This document shows, in pieces, positions 40,843-50,267 of a stretch of DNA of 64,000 nucleotides. Below the pieces are notes generated by a model, which did not search any database, was not told where the DNA came from, and worked only from the letters and a program-made list of their open reading frames with translations. How positions within the stretch are numbered: the stretch's first letter is position 1; each line of letters opens with the position of its first letter. Both the position numbers and the translations under genes were made by a program. Source of the stretch: DAOULT01 sp964646625. Lineage in GTDB: Bacteria; Chloroflexota; Anaerolineae; CAZYHC01. The stretch spans positions 62,001 to 126,000 of the forward strand of contig CAZYHC010000007.1 in the NCBI GenBank assembly GCA_964646625.1. The letters run 5' to 3'.

Positions 40843-43335
40843 ATGACAGAGTTGAAAGAAAAGACTACGATTGAGTGGGATGCTGGCAAGAAGGGGTCAG
40901 ACGTGCTGGATAAGGCTCTGTTCCACAGGTTCTATGAAAGAGCGACCCAGACGCTTCTGGAAAAGGGTTTTTCTCCCGGCCAAAGCTACGGAGCCAGAGC
41001 GGTGCTGGACCTTACCGGCTGGCAATATCATGAACTCGACTATCGGATAAAAATCGGGCTTCTCTCGCCCCGTGCTATTCAGCGGGGCAAGAAAGTGTTC
41101 CGCGAATTTGAGTTTGCTAATCTGGTCGAGGCTTTGGTGGTGAAAGAGTTGGAAGAGACCAGGGACGATTTGTCTGTGGCCGCGCTCAGGGCGCTGTTGA
41201 TTCAGTGGAAACAGCAGGCCCGTGGACCTGGCTTTCCACTCAGCCAATTAGCCAGGGCCTCGAATTATTGTCAGGCCAGGTTGTTATATACGGCCATATA
41301 TCGTCTCTGTCAGCGCGAGCTGCCCCTTAATGCTCTGTTGGCCGTTTCCAGAAGGACTGCCTCCGCTCAAGAAGAAAGGAGATCTAGCGAATCTCAGGGC
41401 CGGGTGGTCAGGCTGACGAAGGCTGAAGCGGCCTCGGTTTTGCTGTCCGAACCCTCTATTAAAAGTCTGCTCAGCGCCGAACGAGAGATCGTTATGACCC
41501 CCACCGATCTGGACCCCGCTCAGGAGGACTTCTACAGGATAAGCGCTCCACGCTATTATCTATTTGTGGGCCTGCCTGTCGGCCATGAGGTCGATTTTGA
41601 GGCCCAGGTTGGCGCTCACCTGGACGCGTTTGAGGATTGGGATTTCATCGAGGCCCTTGTGGATTTCTGCTTTGGTCTGAAGGAGGCGGCTGTCTCTGCT
41701 TCGCAGCCGTTGGAGGTCAGTCCGGCGGATAATCGTAGTCAGTATATGCAAGGCACTTTTCTTTCAGCCATCGCCCGTCTCATCAGTGTCGTTTATCCCG
41801 CTTTGTATTGTCTGATATACGGCCCTCCCTACCAGACCGGCAACCTGGAGCTCAAAGCAGTCAGCCCGAATTTCCCTATACCCCTTAATCCCACTCTATC
41901 TATCACCAGCGGTCGGCTGTTGTCCGGTTGGGCTTTTGAAAATGGGCAGGAAATCGTGGTGCAGAGGACGGAGGGCGTTGAAGACCCGCGCATTGCCAAT
42001 CAATTCGAGGAAAGGGCCACCGCTGCGCTGGCGGTGCCTACCTTCGCGGGCGGACAGGTCAACGGCGTGATATACCTGGGGACCAGAAAATCTCTCGAGC
42101 CGGGGCAGGATGGCTTTGCTCCCTCGCAGTTCAGGTTGTTCTGCGTGCTGGGGGCTGTCGTCGGGGAAGCGATCGCCAGGGAAAAACTGGTGCAGAAAAC
42201 GCATGAAAAAAGCACCACAATCGCCGCCGACGAGACTCCGCACCCACTGACCTGGCAGGATTTCGTCGCCTGTCTGGGGCAGGTGGTGGCTGAACTCGAC
42301 CTGGCGCCCAGGGCTCTCCAGGATTATAGTCTTCTGATCGTGACGGTCAGCGCCGAGTGGAAGGGAGTTATGCCTGGATCACAGGCCGTAGCTTCCTGGG
42401 CGATGGAGAAGCTGAAAACGGTGGCCTATCGCTACTGCCGCCAGGAATGCCACCTGGAGAGGGCGAAGGTTTTCGGCCATCCCGAACACGAACACGAATT
42501 TATCATTTTCAATGAGGGCTTAAATGAAGGAACCGTCTTCGATGGGATAAGCCAGGAGGAGATTCGGGAGGGTCTTGCCAGGCGGCTTAACTCTTTGGAG
42601 AGTTCGCTGGGCCTGACGGTGCAGGTGTGGTCACTTCAGGTCGGCTATTCCGAGTTACGCCGCAGGTTGGAACGTGGCGATGGTCAGGAAGAGTTGAAGC
42701 AATTTTTGGTAGCCGAGATTTTAAGTCTTCTGGAGATCACCAAACTGATCGCCGAAGGAGAGCGGGAGGAGAGGAGGGGACAGGATTTGCGGGCCATTTC
42801 CAGATACCAACATGCTTATCGTCTGGCCCCTCAAAACACGTGTGTCATCCGCCGTCTGGCCGGGAATTGGGTGCGGCGAGGCAACTATCAGCAGGCTTTG
42901 GATTTGTACCGCACTGCCCTGGAGATAAACGAACACGACGTGGACAGCCTGGAATGTCTGGGCCAGCTCTACGCCACTCTGGGGGATTACGATCAGGCCA
43001 GAGAGACCTATGACCGGGCTTTGGCCCTCCGCCCAACCTCTCCCGCCCTCCATCGTCTGATCGGTGAAACCTTTATTCTCCAGGGGGAGGAGTTTTGCGA
43101 GCAGGCGGTAGATAAGTTCAGGGAGGCAGCCACCTACGACGATATCGACGATCCCAGGTGCCAGGCCAGGTATTACTGGTACGCCTGCGAGGCATATATG
43201 CGAGCCGGGCTGATCGAGAAGGCCCTTTACGAAATTCAGCAGGCCCTTAACCTCGACGCTCAGAACGAGGCTTACCATTACGCTCTTAGAAGGGCCTTAA
43301 ACGCTCAGGCCCACGGGGCTCAGCCGCCTTCCTGA
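40843..43335 (+). CDS. Putative regulator: MerR-like HTH, GAF-like and TPR domains
   Basis: Two ATGs (40837, 40843) are possible; the second is six bases behind GAGGGG, giving 830 residues. Near residues 43-95 a MerR-type helix-turn-helix pattern is visible (RAVLDLTGWQYHELDYRIKIGLLSP, FREFEFANLVEALVVKELEE). Residues 300-445 look like a GAF sensor domain (SGRLLSGWAFENGQEIVVQ, AALAVPTFAGGQVNGVIYLG, AVVGEAIAREKL). A region near 470-600 (DYSLLIVTVSAEWKGV, EFIIFNEGLNEGTVF) resembles a degenerate nucleotide-cyclase/GGDEF fold, and TPRs fill 640-830. No membrane segment or effector enzyme is recognisable. It probably senses a small ligand and acts by DNA or protein binding; the targets are unknown. 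It is monocistronic, convergent with the catabolic locus. Confidence 0.68.
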   Translation: MTELKEKTTIEWDAGKKGSDVLDKALFHRFYERATQTLLEKGFSPGQSYGARAVLDLTGWQYHELDYRIKIGLLSPRAIQRGKKVFREFEFANLVEALVVKELEETRDDLSVAALRALLIQWKQQARGPGFPLSQLARASNYCQARLLYTAIYRLCQRELPLNALLAVSRRTASAQEERRSSESQGRVVRLTKAEAASVLLSEPSIKSLLSAEREIVMTPTDLDPAQEDFYRISAPRYYLFVGLPVGHEVDFEAQVGAHLDAFEDWDFIEALVDFCFGLKEAAVSASQPLEVSPADNRSQYMQGTFLSAIARLISVVYPALYCLIYGPPYQTGNLELKAVSPNFPIPLNPTLSITSGRLLSGWAFENGQEIVVQRTEGVEDPRIANQFEERATAALAVPTFAGGQVNGVIYLGTRKSLEPGQDGFAPSQFRLFCVLGAVVGEAIAREKLVQKTHEKSTTIAADETPHPLTWQDFVACLGQVVAELDLAPRALQDYSLLIVTVSAEWKGVMPGSQAVASWAMEKLKTVAYRYCRQECHLERAKVFGHPEHEHEFIIFNEGLNEGTVFDGISQEEIREGLARRLNSLESSLGLTVQVWSLQVGYSELRRRLERGDGQEELKQFLVAEILSLLEITKLIAEGEREERRGQDLRAISRYQHAYRLAPQNTCVIRRLAGNWVRRGNYQQALDLYRTALEINEHDVDSLECLGQLYATLGDYDQARETYDRALALRPTSPALHRLIGETFILQGEEFCEQAVDKFREAATYDDIDDPRCQARYYWYACEAYMRAGLIEKALYEIQQALNLDAQNEAYHYALRRALNAQAHGAQPPS

Positions 43336-43366
43336 CATCCTTCGGGCGCGGACGTCGCTCTCACAT

Positions 43367-45091
43367 TTAGCCCTCGGCAGTCGTCTGGCCTTCTGCCAGG
43401 CGTTGCCAGGGGGCCACCGGCGGTATCACCTCGTGTTCTGAGGCCGCGATCAACTCGATGAAGAATGGGCCGCCGTAGCTCAAGGCCTCTTTCAGAGCCA
43501 GGCCAATTTTGTCTGGATCGCTGACCTGGATGCCACGCAAACCAAACCCTGCGGCCACTTGCACGTAGTTCAGTGGCTCACGGAAGTCCACCGAGAAGTA
43601 CCTGCCACCGTGGTGTAGCTTCTGGAGGGCCTTTATCCAGCCGTAACACCCGTTGTTAAATAGAATCAAGATCGTAGGCCCCCCCACGCGCGTGACGGTC
43701 GCCAGGTCGCCAGCGGACATTGCAAACGAACCATCTCCACACAATCCCACTACGGGTAGCTCTGGCCTGGCCAGGCGTGCCCCCACCACACCTGGGATGG
43801 CATAGCCCAATCCGCCCTGGGCTCGTGGTGAGATGGCCCATCGCCCTGGTTGTCGTAATTCCCACTCTGCTGCTACGTAGGGCGTCGGGGTGCCAGGATC
43901 GCAAATAACGATCGTTTCTTCTGGAAGTGCCTTCTGAAGTTCGCCGATCACCCGTTGGGGCATGATCGGACTCTGAGAACTCGATGCGGAGCTCTTTGTC
44001 TGAGACTGCCAGGCCGCCTTCAACTGCGCTACGTGGTCGAGCCAGGGGCCCCTATCTATCGGCGCTTTACACCTCTCCTTCAGGGCTTCGAGCAGGTCTG
44101 CGAGGGCCAGCTTCGCATCGCCGCACATCCCTTCATCTACCGGGTAGTTATTCCCAATTTCGGAAGGGTCAACGTCGATCTGGAGTAGCGTAGGAGGGTC
44201 GGCCAGAGGTGGAACTCGCCAGTTGTCGGTGTCTACATAGTTCACCTTGCATCCGACGAACAGCACCAGGTCCGCTTCCTGGACGATCTGAGCCGCATAA
44301 GGGCGGCCACCATTGGCGCCAATAACGCCGAGACTCAGCGGCAACGTTTCGGCCAGTGCTCCCTTGCCGTTGATGGTGGTGGCCACAGGAGCGTTCAGGA
44401 GTTGGGAAACGGCCCGTAGCTCCGCATGTGCCCCTGACGACACCAACCCGCCCCCTGCCACGATGACGGGCTGCCTGGCGTGCAGCAGTTTATGCGCGGC
44501 GCGGCTGACCGCATCGGGAGTTGGTCGGGTGCGGTGGGAAGGCCAGGACTTGCAGGCATCCTCCGCGTGCATGTCTACGGCCGTAGTGATTTCTTCAGCC
44601 AGCACGTCTTTGGGCAGCGTTAAATGTACTGCGCCGGGACGACCGCTGGTTGCCAGGCGAAAGGCGCGTCTTACAAATCTGGGCAACATTTCGGCGCGTT
44701 TGGGGAGCGCGGTCCACTTGGTCACCGACGAGAAGAGCTGTGACTGATCGAGGGCGGTGAGAGCGCCCTGAGCTTCGTAGCTGATGGGATTGTCGGTTGT
44801 CAGGGCGATCAATGCCACCGACGAGCCGTGTGCTTCCGTAACCCCCGGCAGCATGTACGTCGCCCCGCCGCCGCTGGGCCCCTCACAGATGCCCGGTTTG
44901 CCGGTGAGCCGCGCGTACACATCGGCCATGAAAGCCGCCGAACGCTCGTCGCGTGCCATCACGTGAGCGATGCGCCTGGACTCGGCATGTAGTGCATCGT
45001 ATAAACCTACGGTAGTGTCGCCAGGCAACCCGAACACCACCTCTGTGTCATATCGAATCAGCATTTCTACCAGGGCTTGCGCACCATTCAT
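43367..45091 (-). CDS. Thiamine-diphosphate enzyme (acetolactate synthase-like)
   Basis: The 574-residue protein has the three-domain layout of the acetohydroxyacid synthase/benzoylformate decarboxylase group. The N-terminal Pyr domain carries GLPGDTT and the cofactor-activating glutamate E49 in RDERSAAFMADVYARLTG. A central domain contains AGGGLVSSGA. The C-terminal PP domain has the ThDP motif GDGSFAM...NN (near 435-465), ending in NNGCYGWIK. The substrate is probably a 2-oxo acid, cleaved or joined to an aldehyde. Real acetolactate synthase is an unlikely role: no small subunit or ilv gene is near. It is the last gene of the long minus-strand catabolic locus, 73 bases behind a PrpD-like gene, and may process the carbon skeleton. 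Confidence 0.82.
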   Translation of the reverse strand: MNGAQALVEMLIRYDTEVVFGLPGDTTVGLYDALHAESRRIAHVMARDERSAAFMADVYARLTGKPGICEGPSGGGATYMLPGVTEAHGSSVALIALTTDNPISYEAQGALTALDQSQLFSSVTKWTALPKRAEMLPRFVRRAFRLATSGRPGAVHLTLPKDVLAEEITTAVDMHAEDACKSWPSHRTRPTPDAVSRAAHKLLHARQPVIVAGGGLVSSGAHAELRAVSQLLNAPVATTINGKGALAETLPLSLGVIGANGGRPYAAQIVQEADLVLFVGCKVNYVDTDNWRVPPLADPPTLLQIDVDPSEIGNNYPVDEGMCGDAKLALADLLEALKERCKAPIDRGPWLDHVAQLKAAWQSQTKSSASSSQSPIMPQRVIGELQKALPEETIVICDPGTPTPYVAAEWELRQPGRWAISPRAQGGLGYAIPGVVGARLARPELPVVGLCGDGSFAMSAGDLATVTRVGGPTILILFNNGCYGWIKALQKLHHGGRYFSVDFREPLNYVQVAAGFGLRGIQVSDPDKIGLALKEALSYGGPFFIELIAASEHEVIPPVAPWQRLAEGQTTAEG

Positions 45092-45164
45092 CTATATCTT
45101 TTCCTTTCTCCTTTGCATCAGATAAGGTAGGACGTCGCTCTTGGCCGAGATATAGGTGAGAAAG

Positions 45165-46544
45165 CTAGGCTTGAATCAGAGCGCCTAGCTCAGACATATC
45201 GTCGAGCGCATCCAGTTCCCCTACCAGCGCTTTTATCCTGGCTACCCTGTCGGCTCCAGCCACCGGGCTGGCCAGGCGCTCGAACTTTTTGACGATATCG
45301 TTCCAGTTCAACGCTTTCTCAGGATCGCCGCTGGCGGCATCCGCCCGCGCGGTGTATACTTTGCCATCTTTGGTGCCGATTTCTACTACGGCGGGTTCCG
45401 AAAATCGCCCCGCAGCGTCGGCATCCAGCAGAGGGTCGCCTGAGACTCGCACTCTCTTCATCATCGAGGCAATTGCTGGATCGCTGCGCTCATCGCGGTA
45501 AATGTCCTCCACTCGTAACCCCCCGCGTACGGCGGCTATGGACAGAACGTACTGGGCGCTGTGTGACCGAAGCTCGTTGTTGTCAACGATCGGAACCCCC
45601 GCGTGGGGCATCTTGATGGTGATCTCTTCGATGTTGTCCGGTTTTAACTGCTCCTTCTTCTGAATCTCGAAGAAGGCGTCGAGGGAGGCGTGCAAGAATC
45701 GGCACATGGGATAGAGCTTGAGTCCGGTGAGGGTGATCTCGTAGCGGAGGCCCAACTCTTCCGTCAAAAGTTCCAGCGCCGGTTTATCCGAGAACGCTTC
45801 GGTGGCATTGTAGCGTCCCTCAAAGATCGCTGGCGGCCCGGCAAAGCCGGCCTGGGCCAGAATCGCGGCCGTCACTCCATTTCGAGCCGCAATGCCCATC
45901 TGAAACGACTTGGGCATTTGCGTCGGATCGGCCTCCCAGGCCATCAGGCCAGATGCCTGACAGCCAGCCAGCCCGAAGGTGTTGGTCGTTCCCGCAAGGT
46001 CAAGGCCCAGTATCTTCGCCGCAGCGGTGGCCGCCCCGAAGGCACCGAACACCGAGGAAGGGTGGAACCCGCGCGAGTACATGGAGGATGGATTTGCAGC
46101 CAGGATGGCTCGACATTCTACGTCGTAGGCGGCCACGATGCCTTCGATGAACCTCTGACCCTTGCTCTGCTGCCACTCCGCCACCGCTAAGGCCGCCGGA
46201 ACCACTGCGGCGGCGATGTGAGCCCCTGTACGAGGATGACTGTCATCCATTTCCACGTTGTCCGCCATCGTGCCATTCGCAAATGCGGCGTTCGCGGCCG
46301 GAACACGTTCTCTGAGACCCGCGACCGAAGCCTGAGGCGCGCCGCCCACATCCTTCACGAAGTTCTGAAGGAGGCGGGCGGCTACGAAGTCTGGTGCTGA
46401 GGCAGCTAGGATCGAGGCCAGCGTGTCCAGGACCACGATCTTCGTTTGGGTCACCACCGACCGAGGCAGGTTGTGGAAATTCAGCCCCACAGTGTACTCA
46501 GCCATCACCTTTGTGTATTCGGGTCGGGGTTTTGGCTCATCCAT
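45165..46544 (-). CDS. MmgE/PrpD family protein 1
   Basis: I start at the ATG at 46544, eight bases after AAGGGAG (in-frame ATGs also at 46550 and 46562). The 459-residue protein belongs to the MmgE/PrpD family, which includes 2-methylcitrate dehydratase, cis-aconitate decarboxylase and iminodisuccinate epimerase. Markers are NLPRSVVTQTKIVVLDTLAS, ADNVEMDDSHPRTGAHIAAAVVPAAL with the active-site-region DD and H, GFHPSSVFGAFGAA, and LKLYPMCRFLHASLDA. The reaction is removal or addition of water, CO2 or a proton next to a carboxylate. A second PrpD gene lies just upstream, so the pair may form a heteromer or act in sequence. Confidence 0.85.
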   Translation of the reverse strand: MDEPKPRPEYTKVMAEYTVGLNFHNLPRSVVTQTKIVVLDTLASILAASAPDFVAARLLQNFVKDVGGAPQASVAGLRERVPAANAAFANGTMADNVEMDDSHPRTGAHIAAAVVPAALAVAEWQQSKGQRFIEGIVAAYDVECRAILAANPSSMYSRGFHPSSVFGAFGAATAAAKILGLDLAGTTNTFGLAGCQASGLMAWEADPTQMPKSFQMGIAARNGVTAAILAQAGFAGPPAIFEGRYNATEAFSDKPALELLTEELGLRYEITLTGLKLYPMCRFLHASLDAFFEIQKKEQLKPDNIEEITIKMPHAGVPIVDNNELRSHSAQYVLSIAAVRGGLRVEDIYRDERSDPAIASMMKRVRVSGDPLLDADAAGRFSEPAVVEIGTKDGKVYTARADAASGDPEKALNWNDIVKKFERLASPVAGADRVARIKALVGELDALDDMSELGALIQA

Positions 46545-46614
46545 TTTCATTTCTCCCTTCATCCATCTTTTTTACAAATTTACAAACTGCATACTCCGTC
46601 GCTCTCCCTTTGGT

Positions 46615-47973
46615 CTAGGAGGCCACCAGTTGAATTAGCTCCCTGACATCTGGCAGAGTTTCCAGCCCATTGACCACCTCCATGATCTTCTGGGCCCGCG
46701 CCTCCCCGACAATGGGCACGGCCAGGCTAACAAACTTCTGTTCTATCTCACTCCGCGTCATAGGGTTGGCGGGATGCCCTCTGGGGGCGTCCACGCGCTC
46801 GGTGAGGACGCGGCCGTCCGTTGTTTTTACTTCGACGATGGCCGGCTCGTGGTACGGGGAGTCGGCCAACTCCTCGGCCCCGACCAGCCTGGTGCGCTTG
46901 GACATCGCCCCGATATCGGGCTCCAGGCGGCGATCCTTCAAGAAGTCGTCCCAGCGCAACCTCCGCTCGACTGCGGCCACAGCCATGATGTATTGCGCGT
47001 TGTGGGACTGTAGCGGGTTGTTATCGATTACGGGCCGGCGGGTTTCTTTCACTTTGTGGATGATCTCCGCGATCTGACCAGGCTCTACATCGTGCTCATT
47101 CAGTATCTTCAGCAAGGCATCCAGCCCGGTGTGAATGTCGTAGCAGCAGGGATATTTCTTGAACCCGTCGTGGCGAGTGATGGCGAAGTCCGTCCCCAAA
47201 TCGCGAGTGATCTCGCTCAGGTTCATCGCCCCGGAATAGGCGTCGAAGATGTTGTACTTCATGTCGTCAAATACACCGTGCGGGCCACCAAAACCTTTGG
47301 CGGCCAGGAGGGCCGCCATCACCCCGTTACGGGCCGCCATCCCGATCCCAAAAGGTCGGGAGTGCTCGGTGGGATCGTTGACCCAGGCGATGAGGCCGCC
47401 CGCGATATTACCGGCCAGGCCGTAGGCATTGATGAACTGATTTTCGTCGAGCGCGAGCATGTGCCCGGCGATGGCCGCCGCGCCGAACGTGCCGAAGATG
47501 GCGGAGGGGTGAAAGGAGTGTGGATAGGAGTGCGGAGTACGGTTGGCCTTGCTGACCCGGTCAGCCACGTCGTATCCCAGGCTCAGGGCGGTGATCAGTT
47601 CGGCGCCGCTGGCTGCCTGGCGTTCGGTCATTACCAGCGTGGTGGGCACGCAGACGGCGGCGGCGTGCACGGGCGGACTGGTTATAATGCCCCCTTCAAT
47701 GTCTGCGGCGTATCCCATCAGTCCATTCACGAGCGCAGCGTTCGGGGCCGGGGCCTTGAAATCGCGGCCCAGTACGGTACATTCTGGAGCGCCGCCCATG
47801 TCTTTGACGTAATCTCCCAGGATCCGAGGCGCCGGGTGTCGGGTCGGCCAGGCGGTAAAGAGAGCTCCCAAAGTGTCGAGGACCAGCAACTTGGCTGCCG
47901 CTACCACCTTTTCGGGAAGCTGATCGAAGGTCAGCGTTCGTGAGTACTCCACAACTTGCTTTGTGTTTTTCAT
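46615..47973 (-). CDS. MmgE/PrpD family protein 2
   Basis: The ATG at 47973 follows AGAGGAG by seven bases; the frame extends upstream through the tail of a decayed permease. The product has 452 residues. Family markers are FDQLPEKVVAAAKLLVLDTLGA, GYAADIEGGIITSPPVHAAAVCVP where the first PrpD has the DD-H segment (here DIEGG...H), SFHPSAIFGTFGAAA, and FKKYPCCYDIHTGLDALL. The altered active-site segment compared with protein 1 suggests a different substrate or a non-catalytic partner. It is in tandem with protein 1 (about 70 bases apart) and between an enolase-superfamily gene and a ThDP enzyme in a catabolic locus. Confidence 0.84.
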   Translation of the reverse strand: MKNTKQVVEYSRTLTFDQLPEKVVAAAKLLVLDTLGALFTAWPTRHPAPRILGDYVKDMGGAPECTVLGRDFKAPAPNAALVNGLMGYAADIEGGIITSPPVHAAAVCVPTTLVMTERQAASGAELITALSLGYDVADRVSKANRTPHSYPHSFHPSAIFGTFGAAAIAGHMLALDENQFINAYGLAGNIAGGLIAWVNDPTEHSRPFGIGMAARNGVMAALLAAKGFGGPHGVFDDMKYNIFDAYSGAMNLSEITRDLGTDFAITRHDGFKKYPCCYDIHTGLDALLKILNEHDVEPGQIAEIIHKVKETRRPVIDNNPLQSHNAQYIMAVAAVERRLRWDDFLKDRRLEPDIGAMSKRTRLVGAEELADSPYHEPAIVEVKTTDGRVLTERVDAPRGHPANPMTRSEIEQKFVSLAVPIVGEARAQKIMEVVNGLETLPDVRELIQLVAS

Positions 47974-47995
47974 AGACTTCTCCTCTCGTTGGGTA

Positions 47996-48154
47996 TCAGA
48001 TTCCGGCACGCATGCGGGGATCGAGGGCGTCCCGCAGGCCGTCGCCGAGTATGTTAAAGGCCAGGGTCACGATCATGATCGCCACCCCAGGGATGACGGT
48101 GGCGTGAGGGGTCGTAAGCAGGTAGGTACGCGAGTTACTGAGCATAGCTCCCCA
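47996..48154 (-). pseudogene. Remnant of an OppC/DppC-type permease (C-terminal 52 codons)
   Basis: The minus strand reads WGAMLSNSRTYLLTTPHATV, IPGVAIMIVTLAFNILGDGL, RDALDPRMRAGI, stop. This is the last helix and tail of a dipeptide-family ABC permease, as in the intact genes at 58860 and 62633 (LGDCLRDVLDPY, MGDALRDALDPR). There is no start and the rest of the gene is missing; upstream the frame closes at 48167. It lies between the enolase-superfamily and PrpD genes, so a third Opp module once stood here and was deleted. Confidence 0.8.
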
Positions 48155-48189
48155 CTTTACCTCCCTTCATTCGTTCACCTGGAGCGAGG

Positions 48190-49299
48190 TTACTGTTTTC
48201 GAGCGTAGTGGCGCATTTTGTCCTCATCCAGGCTTACGCCCAGTCCGGGACCGCGCGGGACGATGATGTGCCCGCGCTCGTACTGGATCGGCTCGGTCAC
48301 GACGTCGTCGATCAGCATGAGCGGGCCAAACAACTCGCACCCCAGCGATACGGCGCGTGTGGAGGCGGCCAGGTGGGCGTAAGCGGCGGTCCCGATACCC
48401 GTCTCCCTCATGCACCCCATGTAGCAAGGGATCCCGGCCCCAACGGCAACGCCAACGACCTGCTGGGTGGCGCGGAATCCCCCTGCCTTTGCCAGTTTCA
48501 AGGCAAAGACATCGGCGGCCTGGTGGCGCACCAGGCTTACCGCATCCGCTGGCGTACAGACACTTTCGTCCGCCATGAGCGGGACCGGGAGACGCTCCCG
48601 CAGCCGGGCCATACCGTCGAGGTTCCAACGCGGCACCGGCTGCTCCAGCAGTTCAACGTTGGCCTGGCGCAGCCCCTCCATCGCCCGCAGGGTCGTGATC
48701 TCGTCCCAGCCCTGGTTGGCATCCACCCGGAGGCGCGCCTCCGGGAAGGCTGCACGCCACTCGTTGATCCGGGCGACGTCCTTCGCGATATCCTGGGCGC
48801 CGGTCTTGAATTTGAAGATGCGATGGCCTTGCTCCCACAGTGAGGCGGCCTGCTCGATCTCGATTTTCGCCTCCTCGCTGGCCAGTGTCCAACTCAACTC
48901 GATGCGTTCCTGGTAGAGACCACCAAGAAGATTGAAGACGGGCTGATTGAGCACCTTCCCCACGATGTCAAACAGGGCCATCTCCACCGCCGCTTTTGCG
49001 AAGTAGTTCCCTTTAGCAACCAGACTCATCCGTTCCAGGATCGACTCAACGTTAAATGGATCCTGGCCGAGCAAGGCCGGGCTGAGATACCGCTCGATGG
49101 TCACCTTAATTGACTCGACACTCTCTTCGTTCCAGGATGGACCGCCCAGGCAGGACGCTTCTCCCAGGCCCTCTACACCCTCGTCGGTGCGCACTTGCAC
49201 GATGGCAAAGTTCTGCACCGCACTTTGGCCGAACGCGAACTTGGGGGTTACGTGAAAGGGGATATCGATAAGACGTACGTCGATACCTGTGATCTTCAT
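48190..49299 (-). CDS. Enolase-superfamily epimerase/racemase (MLE subgroup)
   Basis: I start at the ATG at 49299, eight bases after AAGGAAT (another ATG lies at 49305). Counted from that upstream ATG, the catalytic set of the muconate-lactonizing-enzyme subgroup is complete: K165-F-K167, D195, E221, D246 and K270, in IFKFKTG, RVDANQGW, LLEQP, LMADES and ALKLAKAGG. Two lysines facing each other across the barrel allow 1,1-proton transfer, as in dipeptide epimerases, N-acylamino acid racemases and 4-hydroxyproline betaine 2-epimerases. Neighbouring MttB, DAO and ornithine-cyclodeaminase-like genes make a betaine epimerase attractive (inference). A 48200-base-side neighbour is the OppC remnant. 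Confidence 0.86.
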   Translation of the reverse strand: MKITGIDVRLIDIPFHVTPKFAFGQSAVQNFAIVQVRTDEGVEGLGEASCLGGPSWNEESVESIKVTIERYLSPALLGQDPFNVESILERMSLVAKGNYFAKAAVEMALFDIVGKVLNQPVFNLLGGLYQERIELSWTLASEEAKIEIEQAASLWEQGHRIFKFKTGAQDIAKDVARINEWRAAFPEARLRVDANQGWDEITTLRAMEGLRQANVELLEQPVPRWNLDGMARLRERLPVPLMADESVCTPADAVSLVRHQAADVFALKLAKAGGFRATQQVVGVAVGAGIPCYMGCMRETGIGTAAYAHLAASTRAVSLGCELFGPLMLIDDVVTEPIQYERGHIIVPRGPGLGVSLDEDKMRHYARKQ

Positions 49300-49426
49300 G
49301 GACATATTCCTTGCTTCGTTGGTACTCTTGCTTTCTGGCGCGTAGCCGACGGGGAGCCAGATCCTACGGCCTGGGAGGATCTGGCTCCCACCGGCTCTTA
49401 ATGAAAATGAGGAATGACTTCTGGCC

Positions 49427-50197
49427 CTACCGGGCGCAGGTCTGGCTCCGGCCTCCGTCGATGGGGCAGGAAATACCCGTGATCCAGCCGGCCTGCGGGG
49501 AAGCCAGGAAAAAGATCAGCTCGGCCACTTCTTCCGGCTGGCCCACGCGGCCCATGGGGTGAGTGGTTTTGCTGTGCTCCAGGAACGCGGCGTACTTTTC
49601 CTCGTCCATCCCGCCCATGCGGTGCAGGTAGGTAACGATCACGCCGGGGTTGACGGCGTTGATCCGCACCCCCTTGCTGGCTACCTCCAGCGCCACGCAG
49701 TGCGTGAGCTGATCCACGGCGGCTTTGCTGACGCAGTAGGACAGGACGCCGGGAAAAGAACGGACGCCCGTCACGCTGGACACGTTCACGATGTTCCCCT
49801 TGCGTTCGATCAGGTAAGGCATGGCGCACTGGATCAGGTAGAACGGGGCGCGCACGTTTATATTCATCATGTAGTCCCAGTCTTCCAGACTGGTGTTCTC
49901 GATGGTCCCCGTAGCGATGATGCCCGCCGCGTTGACCACCACGTCGATCCCGCCGAAGGTCTCGACCGTGGCGCGTACCACACGCTCGATGTCCGCTTCC
50001 TGGGTCACGTCGGCCGCAATGGCTTTGGCCTCTCCCCCGTTGGCTTCGATCTCTTTGACCATCTCTGCCAGTTTGCCCTCCCTACGGGCCACGATGGCCA
50101 CTTTGGCTCCCTCGGACGCAAACTTGAGGGCCGTAGCTCGACCGATCCCGCTGCTCGCTCCCGTGATCAGGGCCACCTTGTTTTTCATTGCCTCCAT
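49427..50197 (-). CDS. Short-chain dehydrogenase/reductase (FabG-like)
   Basis: The 256-residue classical SDR has NAD(P) motif GASSGIG near 14-20, ARREGKL after strand 2 (Arg hints at NADP preference), VVNAAG near 86-91 and the catalytic Ser in NVSSVTGV. YCVSKAAV is the Tyr-x-x-x-Lys motif. The tail VAELIFFLASPQAGWITGIS with CPIDGG is the usual SDR end. FabG-like enzymes in catabolic loci usually oxidise a hydroxy acid or alcohol. It stands between the Asp/Glu racemase and the MLE-subgroup gene and could oxidise a hydroxylated intermediate. The start may also be the ATG at 50188. Confidence 0.88.
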   Translation of the reverse strand: MEAMKNKVALITGASSGIGRATALKFASEGAKVAIVARREGKLAEMVKEIEANGGEAKAIAADVTQEADIERVVRATVETFGGIDVVVNAAGIIATGTIENTSLEDWDYMMNINVRAPFYLIQCAMPYLIERKGNIVNVSSVTGVRSFPGVLSYCVSKAAVDQLTHCVALEVASKGVRINAVNPGVIVTYLHRMGGMDEEKYAAFLEHSKTTHPMGRVGQPEEVAELIFFLASPQAGWITGISCPIDGGRSQTCAR

Positions 50198-50267
50198 TGT
50201 TTATATACTCCCTTCTATCTTGCATTATATTATTTGTAAAGCCTGGTTGTTGAGTCCTGCCTGGGTT

